DNA of 64,000 nt, taken from positions 70,067,004 to 70,131,003 of the forward strand of contig NW_022098076.1 of assembly GCF_002288925.2 (NCBI RefSeq), given 5' to 3'. Source of the DNA: Delphinapterus leucas (lineage: Eukaryota > Chordata > Mammalia > Artiodactyla > Monodontidae). Below the pieces are notes generated by a model. It saw only the letters and a list, made by a program, of their open reading frames with translations, had not been told where the DNA came from and made no database searches. Shown in pieces: positions 1-9,974 of this stretch. Each line of letters opens with the position of its first letter. The stretch's first letter is position 1. The position numbers and the translations under genes are program-made.

Positions 1-1043
1 TAAGAGTAGATGAAGAAAGATAATTTATTCCCGAGTTCAGAAATTCAGGAAGCATATGATGGTCTATTAATCTAAAATGGTGGTAGTGATAGGAATTGAT
101 TATGAAGTAAGGATAAATTTATGAAGGCAAGCTGAGAATGCTTGGATGTGATTGGATGAAGGAAGGAAATATCAAGATTGATACCCAGTTTTCTGGCTTT
201 TACAACTGAAATGATAGAGTTGACTGACTGAGGTGGGATATCCTGTAGAGGACCAGAATGAGAAGAATGGATGGTCACTACATGGAGCTTGAGATCCATG
301 AATTTGGTTTCCAGCACTCTTGCTGTCCTCCCCTTCCTTGCCAGAAATCCTCCATGGAATCCTGGGCACTGAGTAGCAACCAGGGGAGCAAGGTGTGAAA
401 CATATATACTTAATTGCCTAAAACTGAATTTTGTATATACTTCCCAACTGACAATATCTACATATTTTAAGCATTTTATAAATTTTTATTTTTTAGAAAG
501 TTTTTTTTAAGCAATTTCATGGAATGTTGATGAAATTAAAATTTCCCTTGACTCAGATTTGTTTCCATATTGGGTTTTGTTTAATGACCTTTACATCTCC
601 CATTGCCTGAATTTAAGAGAGGAATAATAATACTAAGCCAATTCTTGACAAGAAAACAGTTCAATTTTTTATAAGACATTGTGCCCAGCAGAGAAAGAAA
701 AAGAAAATAATCCAAGATAAGAACTTTATCAAAAAGAGAATTAGGAGATTATGGGGGAGCTCTTGTTTCCACTGTGACAACTAAATTTCTATTATTCCTT
801 TCAAGAAGAGGAGTGCATTTTGATTTACGAGATAGAAAATACTACTAGCATGACATATCAATTTATCTAAATATATATCATTTCTGTCCTCCAAGCTGGA
901 ATGTAAACATTTACAGTTTCTTTTGTTAGTTTTTGACTCAATATATTTTTGCCCAATGCAAATGTAGCATTCACTATTAAAAGGAAATGTACTGGAAAAT
1001 TTTAAGAAATGTTAAGATTTTCTACAGTATAAAGGTTCTTCTC
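1..1043. other. AT-rich non-coding sequence, no feature recognised
   Basis: No reading frame of note, repeat family or RNA gene could be supported here. The two short antisense frames between 72 and 369 have no recognisable domain and are about as long as expected by chance. Confidence 0.5.
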
Positions 1044-1089
1044 TCTTTTTCTCTCTCTCTCTCTCTGTAACTACCTCTCTCTCTCTCCT
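1044..1089. repeat. CT-rich microsatellite
   Basis: Imperfect (CT)n tract interrupted by 'gtaactac' near 1067-1075. The pyrimidine strand is the + strand. Confidence 0.85.
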
Positions 1090-1272
1090 CTGTTGACCTT
1101 TGCTCAGTCAAAAATCCACGCATAACTTTATACTCTGCCCTCCGTATCAGCAGTTTCACATCTGCAGATTCAACCAATGGTGGATTGTGTAGTGCTGTAG
1201 CACATATTTAGTGAAAAAAATCTGAGTATAAGTGGACCCATGGAGTTCAAACCCATGTCGATCAAGGGTCAA

Positions 1273-1275
<3 letters not shown>
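1086..1275. mobile_element. Tigger/MER2-type DNA transposon relic
   Basis: The right end 'gttcaaacccatgtcgatca' followed by 'agggtcaactg' matches the terminal sequence of MER2/Tigger-like elements, and the left part carries the related 'tcaaaaatccacgcataact' segment. Only about 190 bp remain and no transposase is present. The family (TcMar-Tigger) is recalled from its consensus. It ends directly against a TA microsatellite, and TA is the target of this superfamily. Confidence 0.65.

Positions 1276-1342
<67 letters not shown>
1275..1342. repeat. (TA)n(CA)n compound microsatellite
   Basis: About 22 TA units run directly into about 12 CA units. The tract lies exactly between two Tigger-type relics. 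Confidence 0.95.
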
Positions 1343-1771
1343 TTTATTGCACTTTGCTTTATTGTACTTTGCAGATATTGCCTTTTTAGCAAATTGAAGG
1401 TTTCTGGAAACCCTGAATCAACCAAGTATATCGGCACCATTTTTCCAACAGCATTTGCTCACTTCCTGCCTTTGTGTCACATTTTAGTAATTCTGGCAAG
1501 ATTCAAAACTTCCACCAGCAAAAAGATTATGGCTTACCAAAAACTCAAATGATGTTTAGCATTTTTAGCAACAAAGTGTTTTTTAATTAAGGTATGTATA
1601 TTTTTTAGACACAATACTATTGCATATTTAATAGACCACAGTATAGTGTAAACCTAACTTTTATATGCACTGGGAAATGAAAAAAATTGTGTGACTTGCT
1701 TCTTTGCAACATTCACTTTATTGCAGTGGTCTGGAACTGAACCCAAAATATCTCTGAAGTATGTCTGTATA
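1343..1771. mobile_element. Tigger1-derived non-autonomous element
   Basis: The left end 'actttattgcactttgcttt' and the right end 'tatctctgaagtatgtctgt' correspond to the two terminal regions of Tigger1 elements, and an internal 'tttttaattaaggtatgtat' segment is also typical. At about 430 bp the transposase gene is missing, so this is an internally deleted derivative. The left terminal bases seem to have been overwritten by the CA repeat, the right end abuts a GATA repeat, and the weak open frames inside it are not genes. Confidence 0.7.
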
Positions 1772-1829
1772 GATGATTGATAGATAGATGATAGATAGAT
1801 AGATAGATAGATAGAGAGATGATAGATAA
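1771..1829. repeat. (GATA)n microsatellite
   Basis: Imperfect tetranucleotide tract of GATA units with 'gatgat' and 'gagagat' interruptions. Confidence 0.9.
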
Positions 1830-2059
1830 AAACACATATCACAGAGATTTGTTGACAATAGAAGTGAAGGGAACATCCTTGGTGTGCTATTGGTTTGGTG
1901 CCTGTCCTTGGATTTGTCCAGGAGACCTGCCCATGTTTCTAAACTTAGATTCTTTGAAACTCTCCAGCATCAATGTAAACACATACTACTTGTACCTAAA
2001 TTAAATCAAATTAGGTTTCTGGGTCTTGCAGTCAAGGAGATACTAATTTATATGTGACC

Positions 2060-2165
2060 TGTCTCTCTTATTGACTATCAACTCTTGACCAGGACATGTA
2101 GTCCCAGGCCCTAGCACTGCGTCTGGTATATAGAAAGTGCTCAATAACCACTTGTTAAATGAGTA
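2060..2165 (+). mobile_element. L2 LINE 3' end fragment
   Basis: The segment 'agaaagtgctcaataaccac' followed by 'ttgttaaatgag' matches the diagnostic 3' end of L2 elements in sense orientation. It is diverged and short. Confidence 0.55.
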
Positions 2166-3676
2166 AACACATGGGACTATGATGAAAACTGCAAACACAT
2201 CATCCAGCCAAGGGGGCTGCAGTACCATGCTTATTGGGAGAAATTCCAGCTGCTTAAAACCTGTGAGCATATTTTCCAGAGGAGCTTTGGGTACTGGGGG
2301 TACTAGGCTAGAATCCCACAACAGAGATTCATTTTAAAGACATATCACTCAAATATGGTTGACTAATTACCTCTCATTCAAGTCTGAGTTTAATTCTCAT
2401 AGCTATTGGATAAAAAGGATACAAAAAACCAAAAGACTCTGAACAGATGTTATAACAGTTTTAATATTCTCACTACCAAAGCTAAAAAAAACATTTCAGG
2501 AATGATGATACAGAAATTGAGACAAACCTCATGAATATCTCTCCACGAAGTGGGAATGAAAACAAAATGCATTACTCTCAATAACTAGTATGGGAAATAT
2601 ATGATTATAGTAAAACAAAATGACTTTAGATACTGAAAAGAGCTTAGTATGTAAAGATAGAGAATTCTAGAACTCAGCTCCCACAGGAAAAAAAAGTGGA
2701 ATAATAATAGTTCTGATTTAGATAATAACTATAATCCTTGATAAACAAAAGAAAGAAATAATTATACAGGGGTATGGATGGAGGAGAAAAAGAGTGGGAT
2801 AGAAAGGAAGGAGAAAAAAGGAAAAATATGGGTTAATGAAAAGGTGGTAGAACCCAGTAAATGGTATGCGTCGGGGAGAATGAAAAACTCAAAATCTAGT
2901 ATGAACTGGTAATTTTAAGTGATTTCAATATCCATTTACAATAAGCCAACATACTTTAATAGTGTCTTAGGATTTACTTTTATTTGAACTATTTATCTTT
3001 ATTATTATTATAGTTGTATAAACAGTAATTTATGCTCAAAGACATGTGATGAAACCACTTGAATCAGTTTATTTCTTACTAACAGTTTGTAGTGCCTTTG
3101 TCAACTGTTTTCATGTAAGAGACATCCTTTCTTCTTATTTTTCACTTTTAGGCTCTTTAACACTATTGGGCTTTTTCCTGTTGGATTCCGTGCCTATAAA
3201 ACACTACTATGTGAAAATAACTTACAATTTTAGTCCAATAAGGGTTGATTATCTCTGAATAATTGTTGCAAACAGCGTATCCTAGTACAAGGAAACAAGT
3301 TTTTGATCTACCATTTGAATCAGTGAGAAGTTACACTTTTTTTAAATAAATAAACCAGAGGATAATCATGGCTTTCATATATCTTAGCGCTAATGTTGCT
3401 TTAAACAAACAAACAAAAACAAGTGCAGAGGCATAATACGAATCCATACCCCAAAATAAACAACAAACAAGCAAAACACTAAGTAATTTCAGAGGGAAAG
3501 TAATTGTCCATTGGTCAAGTAGAGCCACGAAAGGGAAAAGTATAATCTGGTATTGAATCTGTCCTAATAGCTCATTAGTACATAGAATAAAATTTCCAAA
3601 GACAGAATAAAATTACCCAGTAGGGTGCACTGACATTATTTGAGAGTTTGAACTTGGTAAGACTGGTTGGCTTGTT
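2166..3676. other. AT-rich non-coding sequence
   Basis: No gene or clear transposon was recognised. A short purine-rich stretch (about 2750-2830) and (AAAC)n near 3400 are the only low-complexity items. Confidence 0.45.
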
Positions 3677-3784
3677 TAATTCCATATGAAAGCTCTTTGA
3701 TTCTTTTCATACTCCTTGACTGTATTATGCTAATTCCATATCAAAGCTCTTTGATTCTTTTTATACTCCTTGACTATATTATAC
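3677..3784. repeat. 54-bp tandem duplication, two copies
   Basis: Positions 3677-3730 are repeated at 3731-3784 with only a few substitutions. Each copy starts 'taattccatat' and contains 'aagctctttgattctttt'. Because 54 is divisible by three, an open frame crossing it shows two matching peptide blocks, but nothing else suggests coding. Confidence 0.9.
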
Positions 3785-4291
3785 TAACATATCCTGCAAT
3801 TTATAGTTTCATATTTCTTTGGTTAATATCGTTAAAATGGGTTAAATTTCTAATAAAAATCTTACAGCTTAAGTTTAAAAAGGAAAATAAATTTTTAAAA
3901 ACCCTTCTTGATCTCTTATATTATATATACATACCCACCAGATGCAAAAGATGTCTTTAAACCAAAATCTGACATGTTAGTATTTCTGAGTAATGTTTCT
4001 TAAATCTAAAAAATAAATTCATGACTGCACTTTAAAACCATTTTTGCAGTGTTCACAGGGGCCATCTCCATTACATTATTTCTGAATGTTTCATTTGCTG
4101 CCATGGGCTGTTCACATTTTCTATATACATTTATTACTCTCAGACAGCTTACTTCAGTAAATTGAAGTTGTTGCATAAAAAAAAAAAATTGCTCTAGTCA
4201 TGAGTGTCTAGCCTTGATGTTACCCAAACTTTTCTGAAAAGCTAAGAAGAAAAGTATACAGAATTTTTCTTTAGAAATGACACTGAAGATA
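3785..4291. other. AT-rich non-coding sequence
   Basis: Nothing recognisable was seen beyond a short A-run near 4178. Confidence 0.4.
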
Positions 4292-4304
4292 CAGACTGTT
4301 TTTT

Positions 4305-4503
4305 CTTTAACATCTTTATTGGAGTATAATTGCTTTATAATGGTGTGTTAGTTTCTGCTTTACAACAAAGTGAATCAGTTATACATATACATATGTTCCC
4401 ATATCTCTTCCGTCTTGCATCTCCCTCCCTCCAACCCTCCCTATCCCACCCCTCTAGGTGGTCACAAACCACCTAGATGATCTCCCTATGCCATGCAGCT
4501 GCT
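4305..4503 (-). mobile_element. LINE-1 3' end, antisense
   Basis: Read on the minus strand this is the last roughly 200 bp of a cetartiodactyl L1 3' UTR ending in a short A-rich tail. It is flanked by imperfect target duplications: 'cagactgtttttt' at 4292-4304 and 'cagactggttttt' at 4504-4516. It is severely 5' truncated. Confidence 0.85.
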
Positions 4504-4875
4504 CAGACTGGTTTTTATGTGCTAGGTATTCAATGTTTTCATGCCTCAGAGTTAAGATATAAAAAGAACAGTTACAAGAGTTATATCAAAATCCTTTTTG
4601 ATTCCAGCCAAATTGAACATTCAAATTCTTTTCCTTTACTGACTTATTCTTTAATCATACATGGAGATACTATGCAGTCAAGCAATGTGCTTTGGAATAT
4701 GTATAATGTATTCCACCCTGAGTATGTACTAGAGGATAGTCATGTCCTCATTGGCACATACCTTTCCTCTCCAGAGTGTCCCCTTTCCTCATATGTTTCT
4801 CATCTACCTTAGATTTCATGGTCATCGTTTTTATAATACTTTTTGACATTATTGTAACCTCTCATTATTTTGTGG

Positions 4876-4902
4876 GTTTTTGTTTGTTTGTTTGTTTGTT
4901 TC
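4876..4902. repeat. (TTTG)n simple repeat
   Basis: Four to five TTTG units. Confidence 0.8.
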
Positions 4903-5081
4903 AACTTATCTGGAAAAAGCACATCTTTGAGTAGACAAATGGTCCTTTTTCTCCATACTTACATGTGAATAGCCATCAAGACCTGAGCCAGGTCAAAGTG
5001 ATTTCACTATAAATTCATCATTCCCCCACTTGTCCTGGGATTTCTACAAGGCTCATTCCGAGGTTCCCCACCCCCCTCATT

Positions 5082-5365
5082 CTTTTTTTTTAAATATAAA
5101 TTTATTTATTTATTTACTTATTTTTGGCTGCATTGGGTCTTCGTTGCTGAGTGTGGGCTTTCTCTAGTTGCGGCGAGCGGGGGCTACTCTTCATTGCTGT
5201 GTGCTGGCTTCTCATTTCGGTGGCTTCTCTTGTGGCTGAGTGCAGGCTCTAGGCACACAGGCTTCAGTAGTTGCAGCACATGGGCTCAGTAGTTGTGGCT
5301 CGCGGGCTATAGAGTGCAGGTTCAGTAGTTGTGGCGCATGGGCTTTGTTGCTCTGTGGCACGTGA
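5082..5365 (-). mobile_element. Long-type CHR SINE, 5' truncated, antisense
   Basis: The poly(T)/(ATTT)n start and 'tttggctgcattgggtcttc' identify the 3' part of the long CHR SINE on the minus strand. The tRNA-like head is absent, so the copy is 5' truncated. Target duplications of 15-16 bp ('caccccc(c)tcattctt') lie at 5069-5084 and 5366-5380, so the truncation happened at integration and not later. Confidence 0.9.
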
Positions 5366-5584
5366 CACCCCCTCATTCTTAACTTCTCAACAGTTGATCC
5401 CATCCCTGCCTATCACTTCAACTGCCACCTATAAATAGATGGTCCTTACACTTACATGTTTCTCTTAGACTTATCCCCCAAGCACTGATCCGGCATACTG
5501 AGCTGCCTAAGACAGTGTCTCTAGGGTGCCTCCAAAGCATTCTGTATAAAACTGAACTCATGGTTATCTCTCCCAAGCAATAAA

Positions 5585-5767
5585 GTGCTTCATTTTTTAA
5601 AAATTTCAGACAAAGGCAACACCATCCATCTAGTTATGATTACCATAAATTCAGGAATCATCCTTAACACCTCTTTTTTTCATCAACAAATTCAGTTACA
5701 AGAATATCCATATCCGTATCCATATCCATATCTATCTATCTATCTATCTATCATCTATCTATCTATC

Positions 5768-5802
<35 letters not shown>

Positions 5803-6465
5803 ATCTATCTATCTATGTCATCTTCACTTCCTTAAATCCCCATTCCCACTCCTAATCTAAACTGCCATCATCTCTTAGCTGGACCATTGCAAATAGTCTC
5901 TTAACTGGTCCCAGCCTCTATGCTGGCACCCTTTAAACTGTTTTTCTTCACTGCATGAGTGTAGAATAATAGATTCCAAGTACCAACCTGATCATTTAAT
6001 TTATCTACCTAAACCCTTCAATAGCTTCCCAGTGTTCTTAAGAGAAAGAGCAATATCCCTAACATGCTCTCTAATAGTCCATGTGGTCTGAGCTTTATTT
6101 ACCTTCCAGTATCACCTCAAAATTCCCTCTGCTTTCTTCCCATTGTCCAAAAACCTATCCTTTCTCTGCCAGGCCCTTGGCCTGGCCCTTTATATATTCT
6201 GTTCTCTCTCACTGGTATGCCCTCTCCTTCCTTCTTTCTTCAAATTATTACAACTTACCTCTCTATATTATAGCTCAGGTGTCAATTCCTTGAGATGTTT
6301 CCCTGGCCACCCCGACTAGCTCCAATTCCCCATTACAAGCTTTCGTAGTACAAGATGACTCTTTTTATCACACTTAATAATTTTGCCAATTGACTTTGTG
6401 TGTCTCTCCATTAGACTATATGCTCCAAACAGCATGAGATATGTCTATTTTTGCTGTAGAATTGA
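5585..6465 (+). mobile_element. L2 LINE fragment
   Basis: Segments such as 'ctgccatcatctcttagctg' (about 5861), 'cccttcaatagcttcccagt' (about 6014) and 'agctcaggtgtcaattcctt' (about 6272) follow, in order, the 3' region of L2 in sense orientation. The copy is interrupted by a CTAT microsatellite and is then cut by a CHR SINE at 6466. It is ancient, and its open frames are not maintained. Confidence 0.75.
5701..5817. repeat. (CCATAT)n/(CTAT)n microsatellite
   Basis: Several 'ccatat'-type hexamers pass into a long run of CTAT tetramers interrupted by 'ctatcat'. It lies inside the L2 fragment. Confidence 0.95.
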
Positions 6466-6673
6466 TTTTTTTTTTTTTTTTGAGGTACGCGGGCCTCTCA
6501 CTGTTGTGGCCTCTCCCATTGAGGAGCACAGGCTCCGGACGCGCAGGCTCAGCGGCCATGGCTCACGGGCCCAGCCTCTCCGCTGCATGTGGGATCCTCC
6601 CGGACCGGGGCACGAACCCATGTTCCCTGCCTCAGCAGGCGGACTCTCAACCACTGCGCCACCAGGGAAGCCC
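6466..6673 (-). mobile_element. CHR SINE, antisense, full length
   Basis: This is a poly(T)-led CHR SINE ending 'caccagggaagccc'. The target duplication 'tagaattgatttt' is at 6457-6469 and 6674-6686. The element is inserted in the tail of the L2 fragment. Confidence 0.97.
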
Positions 6674-6730
6674 TAGAATTGATTTTTATCCCAAGACTGT
6701 AACATAGTTTTTAGTTAACATGTCTGAAAG

Positions 6731-6731
<1 letters not shown>

Positions 6732-6762
<31 letters not shown>

Positions 6763-6769
6763 TTGTGTA
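6732..6769. repeat. (GT)n microsatellite
   Basis: About 14 uninterrupted GT units, then a degenerate end. Confidence 0.9.
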
Positions 6770-6877
6770 GTAAAGAGATTGTTGAAGCTGAAGTCAGAGA
6801 TGGAATAAGAACATGTCTTTATGGTTTAAAACCTTCTTAAATTCTCCTCTCCTTCTTCCTTATCATCATCATCACCA

Positions 6878-7078
6878 CCAATATTTGCCGAATGCTTGCC
6901 ATGTGCCAGCCATTAACCTGAGGACTTTGTATGCATTAATAAATGCATTATCTCACTTGCTCCATTTTTCTTAGGAGAAACTGAATCTCCTCAAGCAAAA
7001 GGCATCACCATGGGGTTGTAAATTCACATCAAAAGTTGCCTGATTGCTGGGCCCCAGATCATATTGCCACCCGATCTC
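6878..7078 (-). mobile_element. MIR SINE, antisense
   Basis: The order 'aatgcttgccatgtgccagc', 'attatctcacttgctccatt' and 'aggagaaactgaatc' corresponds to the reverse complement of MIR. It is diverged and the ends are approximate. Confidence 0.6.
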
Positions 7079-8099
7079 ACAGGCCTAACTTAACTTTCAC
7101 CTTCTCTAGAAACTGTCTCTAGTTTTACCCATGAGAATTAGTCTGTGTTTAATCAGCACATTGATACCACAAGCTAGTACTTTTGTAGAGCACTTATTTA
7201 TTTCTCACTTGTAATATAGTTAGTGGTTTATGATTTACTTTCCTCTTTGAAACAGTTCCCAAGTCTTGCTCCTCTCCGTATCCCCCAAACAGTGCCTAGA
7301 AGAGTGATTTAAAATGACAGATAATCAACAATGTTAAAGCATTGTACAAACATCCTTACTTATTAAACTGAAGTTGAGTATCGAAAAATAATGATTCTTA
7401 AAGAATCCATATTCTTGGGCTCAACTGTCAGAAAATTGCTATTGAATCAGAATGTGATACAGCTCAGGCATCATGTTTTTATAAAGTTCCTCCAATGACT
7501 TTAAAGATAGCAAGTTTGGGGGACTGGATATTTGAAAGTATTCTACCAGCCCTGAGATTTGGCATCTATAACACGAGACTGCCATGTGGACATGTCGGTG
7601 TGTTCCTGGGTCGTGAATCAGTATATTGCCATGAAATTATGTGGAGATGAGAGAGTGGGGCCTAGAGGCAACTGAGGACTCTTCTGTCCCAGAGTCTGGG
7701 ATATTTGTTTCCCACTATTTAATGTATTCCTGTGATACTTGTCAATTAAGGATACTGCACTTCAAATCAGAGATTGAACTAATAATAATATAAAGAGTTT
7801 TATTAATATATTCTATTTCCCAAGTTTGAAATTATTCTAGCGATCACATCTAAAGGTGCATTCTCTCTTTAAACAATGTCCTTTTAAAACTCGAAGGTTA
7901 ACTTACACGTATTAGCCTTGTAATTCCAGCTTTAAATAATTTTCTGCAGCATCTGATCCAGCTGTCCGTGTCTCTTTACCAGAGTCCATCCTTACTGAGA
8001 CCTGTTCCTCTCTTAAGTATTCTGTTCCAATACAACATGAAAATACAAAATTTCATTCTCTTAAAGTTCTTGAGAGTGATACACCATGAATAGCACATT
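7079..8099. other. Non-coding sequence, nothing identified
   Basis: No gene, RNA or transposon could be supported. Weak L2-like wording near 7250-7300 is too short to call. Confidence 0.4.
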
Positions 8100-8605
8100 A
8101 GTTTTCCAATAGCTAATTTTCTAATTGTTGCTGTAGTAAATGACCGTGATCACAATGGCTTACAGTAGCACATGTTTATTATCTTAGAGTTTTGGAGAAG
8201 TTGAAAAATAGGTCTTATGGGGCTAAAATCAAGGTGTCAGGAGTGCTGTGTTTGTTCTGGAGCTCCCAGAGAGAATCTGTTCCTTGCCTTCTCCAGCTTC
8301 TAGAGGCCGCCTACATTGGCTCGTGGTCCCCTTCCAGCAATGATATTACTTTGACCTCTGCTTCCATCATCACATCTTCTCTAAATCTATACCCTCCTGC
8401 TTCTGTTTTATAAGGACATTTACAAAATGTCTAGTGGATCCATCTAGATGATCCAGAATAATCTCAAAAATCCTTAGCTTAATCACCACTGCAAAGTCCC
8501 TTTTACCCTGTAAAGTAACCCTGCAAGGTAACATATTCACAGATTCTGGGAATTAAGACATGGACATCTTTGGGGGCCATTATTCAGCCTACCATAAATA
8601 TAAGC
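8100..8605 (-). mobile_element. MLT1-like (ERVL-MaLR) LTR, antisense
   Basis: The features 'caatggcttacagtagcaca', 'aaaatcaaggtgtcaggagt', 'ttataaggacatttac' and a final 'cagcctaccat' follow the reverse complement of MaLR LTRs. No internal retroviral sequence adjoins it, so it appears to be a solo LTR. The subfamily is not resolved. Confidence 0.65.
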
Positions 8606-8944
8606 TCAATTATTGACTCTCTGATGCTTGAAATCTCAAATAAAGCACAAGAAATGCTAGCTTTCAATTCATTGCATTAACATTTTTTTTAAAGTATGTA
8701 TATTGTATAGATAGGGGAATGAAGGTGAGATATTGTGATTTATAACAAGAAATGTTATTTGGTATTCACATCCCTGTTTCTGTCACAGAACTTCTAAAAC
8801 CCTTAGAGTTTTCCAATGATAAAAGTTGTAAAAAGTGTCTTGATATTCATAACAAACACCTTTCAACCACACCTAAGTTTATGTTAATGAGATGACTTTT
8901 GGAAAACACCTAAGGATTGGGTTTGTTTGCTAAGGGAACAAACC

Positions 8945-9575
8945 ATGTGATTAGAAAGTTGGAACTTTGAGTCCCATCTCCCCACCCCCGACATTCTGGG
9001 AAGGAAAAGGGGCTGGGAGTTGAATTTATTGCCGATGGCCAATGATTTAATCAATCATGCATAGGTAATGAAGCCTCCATTCACACCGTAAAGGATGGGG
9101 CTCAGAGAATTTCAGGGATGCTAAACACGTAGAGATTCTGGTAGAGAGATGCATTCAGAAAGCATGGAAGCTCTGTGCCCTTCTCACATTACCTCACCCT
9201 ATGCATTTCTTCCATCTGGCTGTTCCTGAATACTATCCTTTTCTAATAAGTTGGTCATCTAGTAAGTAAAATACTTCTCTGAGTTCTGTAAGCCATTCTA
9301 GCAAATTAATCGAACCCAAGGAGGGGGTCATTGGACCCTCCCCTCTATAGGAGGTCAGTCAGAACCAGAGAAGCACTGGACTAGTAACTGGCATCTGAAG
9401 AGGTTTGGGGCACAGTCTTATGGGACTGAGGTCTTAACCTGTGGGATTTGACACTATGTCCAGTTAGATAGTGTCAGAATTGAGTTAAATTGTAGGACAC
9501 CAGTCCAAGAATTGCTTGGTGGTAAGGAAAAAGAAAAAAAACAAACCCATACATTGGAATTGAGTGCAGAATATT
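8945..9575 (+). mobile_element. Ancient ERV LTR, sense orientation
   Basis: A non-coding block with LTR-like organisation: 'ccaatgatttaatcaatcat', a pyrimidine-rich stretch with 'ctatgcatttcttccatctg' and a near-canonical AATAAG around 9245. Its last part, 'ctagcaaattaatcgaaccc' onwards, resembles a widespread mammalian ERVL-type LTR. No flanking viral genes are seen. The family name is uncertain. Confidence 0.5.
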
Positions 9576-9576
9576 G

Positions 9577-9655
9577 GATGGATAGAGAAATAGGTAGATG
9601 GATAGTTTGATACATACATACACACATACATGTTACATACATAGAGTTTACAAAT
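9577..9655. repeat. Degenerate TGGA/CATA simple repeat
   Basis: Scattered 'gatggatag' and 'acatacatac' units. Short antisense frames here are repeat artefacts. Confidence 0.55.
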
Positions 9656-9742
9656 TGCCCAACTCAACTTGAACTAGTAAATCACATAGAACTCTGAGGG
9701 TCTAGAAGAGCCTTCGTCAGGATGATCAAAAATGGCAGTTGA

Positions 9743-9935
9743 GGGGCTTCCCTGGTGGCGCGGTGGTTGAGAGTCCGCCTGCTGATGCAGGGGACGCGGG
9801 TTCGTGCCCCGGTCCGGGAAGATCCCACATGCCGCGGAGCGGCTGGGCCCGTGAGCCATGGCCGCTGAGCCTGCGCATCCGGAGCCTGTGCTCCGCAACG
9901 CGAGAGGCCACAGCAGTGAGAGGCCCGTGTACCAC

Positions 9936-9960
<25 letters not shown>
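9743..9960 (+). mobile_element. CHR SINE, full length
   Basis: A complete CHR SINE with head 'ggcttccctggtggcgcggt', B-box-like 'gggttcgtgcc' and a poly(A) tail of roughly 30 nt. The target duplication 'aaaatggcagttga' lies at 9729-9742 and 9961-9974. The long intact tail and clean duplication suggest a fairly recent insertion. Confidence 0.97.
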
Positions 9961-9968
<8 letters not shown>

Positions 9969-9974
9969 AGTTGA

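Noticed and set aside
1156..1552. Opposing frames of about 100 aa over the TA/CA repeat
   Set aside because: They translate a microsatellite plus Tigger relics (runs of IY and TH).
3667..3960. 97-aa frame with an internal peptide repeat
   Set aside because: The repeat is explained by the 54-bp tandem duplication; no coding support otherwise.
5701..5817. Regularly spaced repeat units, considered as a CRISPR-like array
   Set aside because: Simple CTAT tetranucleotide repeat without unique spacers, in a mammalian genome.
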